Source of the DNA: an uncultured Bacilli bacterium
GTDB taxonomy: Bacteria; Bacillota_I; Bacilli_A; RF39; UBA660
DNA: 10,426 nucleotides
NCBI GenBank assembly: GCA_934141575.1
Contig: CAKPCJ010000033.1
Location: 1 to 10,426, forward strand
Reading direction: 5' to 3'
Shown: one piece after another, positions 6,201-10,426 of the stretch
How positions within the stretch are numbered: the stretch's first letter is position 1
Layout: each line of letters opens with the position of its first letter
Program-made: the position numbers and the translations under genes
Notes under the pieces: generated by a model
What the model saw: the letters and a program-made list of their open reading frames with translations, nothing else
Databases searched by the model: none
Told to the model about the DNA's origin: nothing

Positions 6201-9200
6201 TAATGTTAATGAAGAGGAAGGTTCGGAACCATATATAATAAAACTAAATAAAAATCCGGATGAATGGCAATTTTTTAGTTCGACTTTTGTAGCGGAAACA
6301 GATTATGATTCGTTTTCTTTAAATATAGTATCTCAATTTGAAGCAAATAATTTATATGTTACAAATTTCACATTAGTTAAAGAATTTGGAGAAGTTTTAA
6401 TAAAATATGATGCTGAAGGAAATATTATATCTATGAGTGATTACAAAACGTTGTCAGATGAAAATGAGTATCAAGATAATAATCTTATTTCAACTATAAC
6501 TAAAAAGAAACAAATTATAGGGTATGAGTACAACAATAATAATGATCTGATTGCTGGATATAGTGATTCGGGCATTGATAAAAGACATTATTATGATAGT
6601 TTTGGCAATGAAATAAAAACAGTGATATGCAGTCATAATAAAGATGATTTAAATATTTCAGGAAACTATAATATTAGACTCTATGGTTACGAAAAATACT
6701 TAAGTTATAATCCTGAAACAAAAAAGATTATTATAAAAGATTATGAATGTAATAAAAATGTATTTAAAATATCTAAGGAAAATCAATACAAAATAAGTCC
6801 AATTATAATAGACAATTATTTTATAAATACTATTAATAATGAATTGTATTTAGCAAAAACTCCTTTTGAATTTGATTTGGAATTAAATAATGATCATTCA
6901 TTCAAGTTTAAGTGTAATATAAATTCTAATGATAAATACGTTAGAGTTGATGATGACAACAATGTTATTCTAACGGAAAACGAAAAAGAAGCTTCTAGAT
7001 TTTATTTAGAAGATATTAATAATGAAAAGGTTATTAAAAGTGAGATAAAATATTCAGAAGATGGTAAAGAAATAATAGCTTATGTTGATGCATTAGGGAA
7101 TAAAATATTGTTCGATTATGACGAAGAAACAGGAATGAAAAAGTCAGTAATTAAAAACAATCAAATAACAAGTTATAAATATAATGATAATTACAAAGTT
7201 TCTGAAATTGAACTTAATAATCGAAAGATAGTATTTGAGTATAATGAAAAAAATTTGATATCAAATATTATTACAAATAATACTAAATATCACTTTGATT
7301 ATGATGAATTTTTTAGGAAGAATAAAATATTCATTAATGATCAATTATTCTTAGAACATGAATACTCGGTTAATAATGGAAATCTAAATAAGACCACATA
7401 TTCAAATGGAAAAGTTATTGAATATGAGTATGATGATTTCGATAGAATAACAAGAATAATTTTTGAAGATTATGACCAAAAGTATTATTATAATAACAAA
7501 GGCAAAATTGGAAGAATTGAAAAGGGAAATACTATTTATAATTATCAATATGATTTTTATGATCGAGTAGTAAGAAACTCTATTAAAGAAGATGGACAAG
7601 TAAAAGATTTTAGAATAACGAGTAAGTATGACAATGCAGGTAATCTAACAAAGAAAAATTATTCATTTGAAAATAAAAATAGAGATATTATATATAATCA
7701 TAATTCTCACAATATCATTGAAAGTATTGATTTTGGAGATTTTCAAGAAAACAATATATATGATTATCTTGGAAGATTAACAAAAAAAACAATTAATGAT
7801 ATAACATATGAATATTCTTACTTATCCAGCGGAAATAATACATCTATGTTTGTAAAAAATTATTTAATTAACGAAGAAAAATATGAATATAAATATGACA
7901 ATAATTATAATATTATTGAAGTTAAGAAAGATGGAGATGTTGTTAACTCATATACGTATGATGCATTAAATGAATTAATATGCGAGGTTGATTATAATAA
8001 TGAATATAAAATCACGTATAGCTATGATACTAATGGAAATATGTTGCAAAAAAGTAGATACGATTTAAATGATAATATAATTGAAACAAATACTTTTGAA
8101 TATAGTCATTCATATTTGAAGAATGCTTTAACTTCTTTTGATGGCAAAGTTATTGAATATGATAGTATTGGAAATCCAATAAGTATAGACAATTATAGTT
8201 TGATTTGGAAAAATGGAAATCAATTAACTTCTATTTATAACGATGAAAATACGATTGAATATAGTTATAATATTAATAGTTTAAGAGAAAAGAAAATAAT
8301 TAATAATGTTGAAACAAAATATTATTATGACGATAATGACTTAATCGCAGAGATATCGAACAGTCAGATATTATATTTTATTCGTGATGAATTTAAAAAG
8401 TTAGTTGGATTTGAACTAAATAATACCAGATATTTCTATAAAAAAAATATTATGGATGATATTATAGGTATAATAGATTCTAATGGGGAACAAATTGCAA
8501 ATTATCAGTATGACGCTTGGGGAAATATAATTTCTATAAAAGATAAAAATGGAGATATAATAAATGATAGCTCGCATGTAGCTTACATAAATCCGTTTAG
8601 ATATAGAAGTTACTATTATGATGAAGAAACAGGTTTTTATTATTTAAATGAAAGATATTATAGTCCTCAACTATATAGATTCTTAAATCAGGATACATTC
8701 ATAGGAGCAGGGCAAGATATACTAAGTTATAATACTTATATATATTGTAGCAATAATCCAGTATTCTATTCAGACTCAAAAGGTAATTTTGGGTTAGGTG
8801 TCTTAATAGCAGGGACAGTTATTGGAGGAGCACTTATAGGAGCCGGCAGTGTATTAGTAAGTGATGTTGTAAAAAGTGTGAAAAAAGGAAAATTAGATTT
8901 TTCATCTCCTGCTGACTATATTGGTTCTGCTGTTGGAGGATCTGTATCTGCAAGTATTAGTGTTTTTGCTAAAGCTCCTATAACAGGCACTGCTGTAGGA
9001 ACTATTGTAAAAAATGTTACAACTAGTGCAATAAAAGGAGAAAAAATAAAAAGTAGTAAATGGGCAAAAAAGACAACGGAAGACACATTGGTTTCAGTAA
9101 TAACAGCAGGAGTTACTAATAAGGTAAAAATAAATGGATTTAACAATTCATCTCGGAGTTCTTTTGATACAGTATTTAAAAGAGGGGTTACTAATACAAC

Positions 9201-9438
9201 AAGAAATAGTTATCAAATGAGTTTTAAGGTTGCGGGAAAAGGCTTTGCGACAGAGGCATTTTCTTCAGCTGTGTCAATACCAGTAGAAAATGGAGTGCAA
9301 TATACATTATCACATTTACCTGATGATAAGAGCAATGATATGACACAAAAATATTACAATCCATTACTTGAAAATAATAAGTATTCTAATTTACTTGATA
9401 AGTCAGTAAATTATTGTCCTATTGAGTCATTACAATAA
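3253..9438 (+). CDS. Giant RHS/YD-repeat protein with DNRLRE-like and carbohydrate-binding-like domains (2061 aa)
   Basis: ATG at 3253 follows AAAGGAAAG (3237-3245). The N-terminus is charged, with no signal peptide. Domains by motif: 1-210, WapA-like N-terminal beta region ending Val-Asp-Pro-Thr-Val; about 215-402, DNRLRE-like domain; about 466-484, a Gly-Trp entry segment typical of RHS shells; 485-740, first YD repeats; about 745-1045, two jelly-roll-like carbohydrate-binding candidates (Asn-Leu-Leu-Asn-Tyr-Gly-Asp-Phe and Asn-Leu-Val-Thr-Asn-Ser-Asp-Phe); about 1137-1258, a beta-trefoil/fascin-like insert; 1260-1775, YD repeats such as Tyr-Asp-Ala-Trp-Gly-Asn; about 1780-1845, RHS core-associated domain (Arg-Tyr-Tyr-Ser-Pro-Gln-Leu-Tyr-Arg-Phe-Leu-Asn-Gln-Asp). 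The last 215 residues are a variable tip: a Gly/Ala-rich hydrophobic stretch, then a basic helical region. RHS shells are known to enclose C-terminal toxins; no catalytic motif is recognised here. Tail-particle association and toxicity are inferred from neighbours. Confidence 0.88.
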   Translation: MKELVNLRKEKEKHYLNEDGTITAYMFNEDIHYLDNGEYKEIDNSLIEESEYITNKNNDFKIKLFKNRYLVNIDLDHNGYLNITLKNGLGVYSKLNDNEIIYEKVLPNVDFHYLIHGKSLKENIYLKEKINTSIIFNIETNLKLVLENNKVLAKNNNKIVYTFEPPFMVDRNNNTNSNCSYKLKRTDNNYELELNLDQGYLNTANYPVIVDPTVIGAELGVYDTFIYPNDTNVERNNLDYLKIGVDSNNICYRSLIKFDLPTLATGSEVIGANAVLTSHKCDYKAADYVHDKVSIHQITTPWSEQNANWESLHDKYNPYIEGITELLRTETQIENSELILVAKYNYIDITNLVKKWYSGEENNGFMLKFYNEVYNENCSEYYMFSKNNTMSEDPKPALVITYRNQNGINDYMTYNDITSTSYNCFINNYNGNITNIFPIAELENQNDSISLNLIYNTNDVLLNEYGISNLGVAKGWKFNFEQRLYIETISEKEYLKYLDNTGTIHYFCKDNESEKYKDEDGLNLTIYEENGFYFMLDLDKNKYKFGKLESNQNYFTLLSMVDRNNIETTFSYESLKLTSINNEKLGNISISYNETGVTVTRLGKNNTLKIENDKLTKIEFPEYNVYFEYNENDCVKCITDVDNTKYSFEYYDKSFKIKKVFQLGSNGSEGRFLSFQYRFNTTSVVDEIGKKYVYIFNNLGKTISTVAYSNGNNLKDSFGFSSEYIENSIGNTNNKKKSQTMPLKYINNLLNYGDFSNNNRNFSIGDCLLEANEYGENRLKVEIGEQNVFNFTPEEAGYYTVSFSLKSNSLHDIPVRLYTIVDEMSVQKDGFSIQKEEVKNEYVMYSTTGYFNDGETIYLDLYMIEAYDTYIRYFQLEKGKIANMQNLVTNSDFSYSLTDWNISGFSSDDGQELTNYYEVVNISPNEAALKIKSNPDGSISLFKNFDIPGKKGDVYYLSFWYKNEGYREDSDNYVGNSANICFYNVNEEEGSEPYIIKLNKNPDEWQFFSSTFVAETDYDSFSLNIVSQFEANNLYVTNFTLVKEFGEVLIKYDAEGNIISMSDYKTLSDENEYQDNNLISTITKKKQIIGYEYNNNNDLIAGYSDSGIDKRHYYDSFGNEIKTVICSHNKDDLNISGNYNIRLYGYEKYLSYNPETKKIIIKDYECNKNVFKISKENQYKISPIIIDNYFINTINNELYLAKTPFEFDLELNNDHSFKFKCNINSNDKYVRVDDDNNVILTENEKEASRFYLEDINNEKVIKSEIKYSEDGKEIIAYVDALGNKILFDYDEETGMKKSVIKNNQITSYKYNDNYKVSEIELNNRKIVFEYNEKNLISNIITNNTKYHFDYDEFFRKNKIFINDQLFLEHEYSVNNGNLNKTTYSNGKVIEYEYDDFDRITRIIFEDYDQKYYYNNKGKIGRIEKGNTIYNYQYDFYDRVVRNSIKEDGQVKDFRITSKYDNAGNLTKKNYSFENKNRDIIYNHNSHNIIESIDFGDFQENNIYDYLGRLTKKTINDITYEYSYLSSGNNTSMFVKNYLINEEKYEYKYDNNYNIIEVKKDGDVVNSYTYDALNELICEVDYNNEYKITYSYDTNGNMLQKSRYDLNDNIIETNTFEYSHSYLKNALTSFDGKVIEYDSIGNPISIDNYSLIWKNGNQLTSIYNDENTIEYSYNINSLREKKIINNVETKYYYDDNDLIAEISNSQILYFIRDEFKKLVGFELNNTRYFYKKNIMDDIIGIIDSNGEQIANYQYDAWGNIISIKDKNGDIINDSSHVAYINPFRYRSYYYDEETGFYYLNERYYSPQLYRFLNQDTFIGAGQDILSYNTYIYCSNNPVFYSDSKGNFGLGVLIAGTVIGGALIGAGSVLVSDVVKSVKKGKLDFSSPADYIGSAVGGSVSASISVFAKAPITGTAVGTIVKNVTTSAIKGEKIKSSKWAKKTTEDTLVSVITAGVTNKVKINGFNNSSRSSFDTVFKRGVTNTTRNSYQMSFKVAGKGFATEAFSSAVSIPVENGVQYTLSHLPDDKSNDMTQKYYNPLLENNKYSNLLDKSVNYCPIESLQ

Positions 9439-9461
9439 ATTAATTAAAAAATAGTAGATTA

Positions 9462-9470
9462 TGATATACT
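9462..9470 (+). promoter_or_regulatory. Extended -10 promoter for the putative immunity gene
   Basis: TG, one base and TATACT (TG at 9462-9463, TATACT at 9465-9470) form an extended -10 element, which can work without a good -35; only AT-rich sequence is present upstream. Transcription would start near 9477, about 97 nt before the next gene. TATAC (9465-9469) and GTATA (9482-9486) are inverted around the start point and could be an operator. Separate expression would fit an immunity gene that must be made when the operon is silent. Confidence 0.45.
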
Positions 9471-9500
9471 ATACATATATGGTATAAAAAATAAAATTAA

Positions 9501-9538
9501 TATATTATTCCCATAAAACAATTATTTGGAATAATATA
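9501..9538. repeat. Perfect 11-bp inverted repeat in the leader of the membrane-protein gene
   Basis: TATATTATTCC (9501-9511) and GGAATAATATA (9528-9538) are exact complements separated by 16 nt. No T-run follows, so a simple intrinsic terminator is unlikely. It lies between the promoter at 9462 and the ribosome site at 9564, so it could be a protein-binding site or an RNA hairpin in the 5' leader. Confidence 0.6.
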
Positions 9539-9573
9539 AACAGAAAAAGTAAAGATTCTTGTTGGGAGGAATT

Positions 9574-10143
9574 ATGGAAAATTTATTTGATAGTATTATA
9601 CAAAATGTAGCTTTTTGGGTTATTTTTTGTTCAGTAATCTCGTTTGGATATAAAGTCTCAAAATCAAAAAAAGAAGTTTTTCTAAAAACTAGAAAAGTCA
9701 AAGGATATTATACTGCTTCTTCGGATGAATTAACGGCAATCATGTTTGTTATATCCGTTATTGCTTTATTCATAACGATCATATTTGTAATTTGTAACTA
9801 TCGAGGAGTAACTGATGTCAATGGAAATAATTTAATACATCATATTATTTTGTTTTCATTTCTATTTATTTGTTCTTTCTTGTTATTCTTCTATGGAAAA
9901 AGGAGAAAGATTTACTTCAATAAAAAAGAACTAATTGTCTACCCATTGTTAAAAAGGAGAGTATTTATTTCTTATGATGAGATAAATAAGATTATTGTGG
10001 CAAAGAATAGAGGGATAGTTTTATTTACAGATAAAGGAAGATATACATTTGATGAATACTATTCAAATAAAAAAAAGTTTATGAAAATATTAGAAGAAAA
10101 GAAATTACCAATCATATATACAAAGTATTTTTATAAGAAATAG
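9574..10143 (+). CDS. Membrane protein with PH-like C-terminus, putative immunity protein of the RHS toxin (189 aa)
   Basis: ATG at 9574 is chosen because GGGAGGA (9564-9570) lies just before it; the in-frame TTG codons at 9559 and 9562 precede that site. Three hydrophobic segments are seen: about 10-24, 58-78 and 91-110. They are followed by Gly-Lys-Arg-Arg-Lys and a soluble region of about 75 residues with alternating strands (Ile-Tyr-Phe-Asn-Lys-Lys-Glu-Leu-Ile-Val-Tyr-Pro, Phe-Ile-Ser-Tyr-Asp-Glu-Ile-Asn-Lys-Ile) and a final Lys-rich helix. This resembles bacterial PH-like domains carried by small membrane proteins. The positive patch after the third helix puts the domain in the cytoplasm. 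It interrupts the phage-like genes directly after the RHS toxin tip and has its own promoter, the usual place for an immunity gene. That role is inference; a generic membrane protein or lysis-related function is not excluded. Confidence 0.75.
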   Translation: MENLFDSIIQNVAFWVIFCSVISFGYKVSKSKKEVFLKTRKVKGYYTASSDELTAIMFVISVIALFITIIFVICNYRGVTDVNGNNLIHHIILFSFLFICSFLLFFYGKRRKIYFNKKELIVYPLLKRRVFISYDEINKIIVAKNRGIVLFTDKGRYTFDEYYSNKKKFMKILEEKKLPIIYTKYFYKK

Positions 10144-10214
10144 GATAATTAATATTGAATTATAATGCTTTTAATGAAATTTTGGTGCTATTTTTGAGAA
10201 AGGAACTGGCTTAT

Positions 10215-10426
10215 ATGGCATATACGTTAAAGAACATAGCTAATTGTCCAATTAAGAGTAAAACTACAGTTAGAGTTACATCAGACTTTGGGAAAAGAAG
10301 ATTCTATAATAAAATAACTAAACAATATGAAAGTGGCTATCACAATGGTATAGATATCACTGGAGGAAACGAAATCGTTTCCTTTTTAAGTGGTATAGTA
10401 ACTAGTACAAGGAATAACATAGAAGG
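10215..10426 (+). CDS. M23-family cell-wall endopeptidase, N-terminal part (3'-partial)
   Basis: This gene has an open frame to the window edge: 70 full codons from ATG at 10215, with AAAGGAA at 10199-10205. The visible part has Val-Thr-Ser-Asp-Phe-Gly-Lys-Arg (21-28), the usual entry of M23/LytM domains, then Tyr-His-Asn-Gly-Ile-Asp-Ile (42-48). There His-43 and Asp-47 form the conserved zinc-binding HxxxD part of the family. Gly-Asn-Glu-Ile-Val-Ser-Phe-Leu-Ser-Gly-Ile-Val follows as expected; the HxH motif would lie outside. There is no signal peptide, so release depends on a holin, particle assembly or lysis, as in phage endolysins and tail lysins. M23 enzymes are metal-dependent and cut peptide cross-links of peptidoglycan. 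The gene supports a phage or phage-tail origin of the cluster. Any C-terminal binding domain is not visible. Confidence 0.85.
   Translation, partial: MAYTLKNIANCPIKSKTTVRVTSDFGKRRFYNKITKQYESGYHNGIDITGGNEIVSFLSGIVTSTRNNIE

Noticed and set aside
7402..7599. Minus-strand open frame of 65 codons inside the RHS gene
   Set aside because: It lies antisense to YD repeats, is a low-complexity Ile/Asn/Phe product and has no credible promoter; it is a by-product of the AT-rich coding strand.
8916..9146. Minus-strand open frame of 76 codons opposite the RHS tip
   Set aside because: It is antisense to the Gly/Ala/Val-rich part of the tip, whose complement is naturally hydrophobic and stop-poor. No independent gene signals were found.
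9411..9438. TTATTGT / ACAATAA repeat at the end of the RHS gene as a terminator
   Set aside because: The arms are seven AT-rich pairs with a 14-nt loop and no following T-run; unlikely to terminate.

Overview
The window is AT-rich DNA with A/T-biased codon use, standard bacterial stops (TAA, TAG, TGA) and TGG for every Trp. It uses strong AAAGGA/GGAGG ribosome sites and TTG as well as ATG starts. This points to a low-GC Bacillota or a Mycoplasmatota-adjacent gut-type lineage using the ordinary code. The genus cannot be named from this stretch. All convincing genes lie on the + strand.

Layout: (1) 1-266 is the right end of an IS3-family (IS150-like) insertion sequence, with the C-terminus of its transposase and its terminal inverted repeat. 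(2) 267-989 holds a small unrecognised gene (99 aa, TTG start) and a regulatory stretch with a good sigma-A-type promoter, small inverted repeats and a 9-codon mini-ORF. (3) 990-9438 is a tightly packed operon. It contains an unrecognised 120-aa gene, three tandem paralogues with phage tail-collar / baseplate Gp10-C-like domains (the second broken by an in-frame TAA), and a giant 2061-aa RHS/YD-repeat protein with DNRLRE-like, jelly-roll-like and beta-trefoil-like parts and a short variable C-terminal tip. (4) 9439-10143 is a spacer with its own extended -10 promoter and an 11-bp perfect inverted repeat, followed by a 189-aa membrane protein with a soluble PH-like C-terminus, which sits where an immunity protein would be expected. 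(5) 10215-10426 is the start of an M23-family cell-wall endopeptidase that runs off the window.

Tail-collar proteins, a wall hydrolase and a very large RHS protein with no signal peptide suggest a phage-derived module: a prophage tail/lysis region, a phage-tail-like particle, or a remnant of one. The working model is that the collar proteins are diversified tail-tip or receptor-binding subunits and that the RHS shell is a tail-associated or lysis-released fibre/toxin. The downstream membrane protein would protect the producer, and the M23 enzyme would act in wall penetration or lysis. The domain assignments rest on visible motifs; the delivery and immunity roles are inference. No sheath, tube, capsid or integrase gene is visible here, so the kind of particle cannot be settled.
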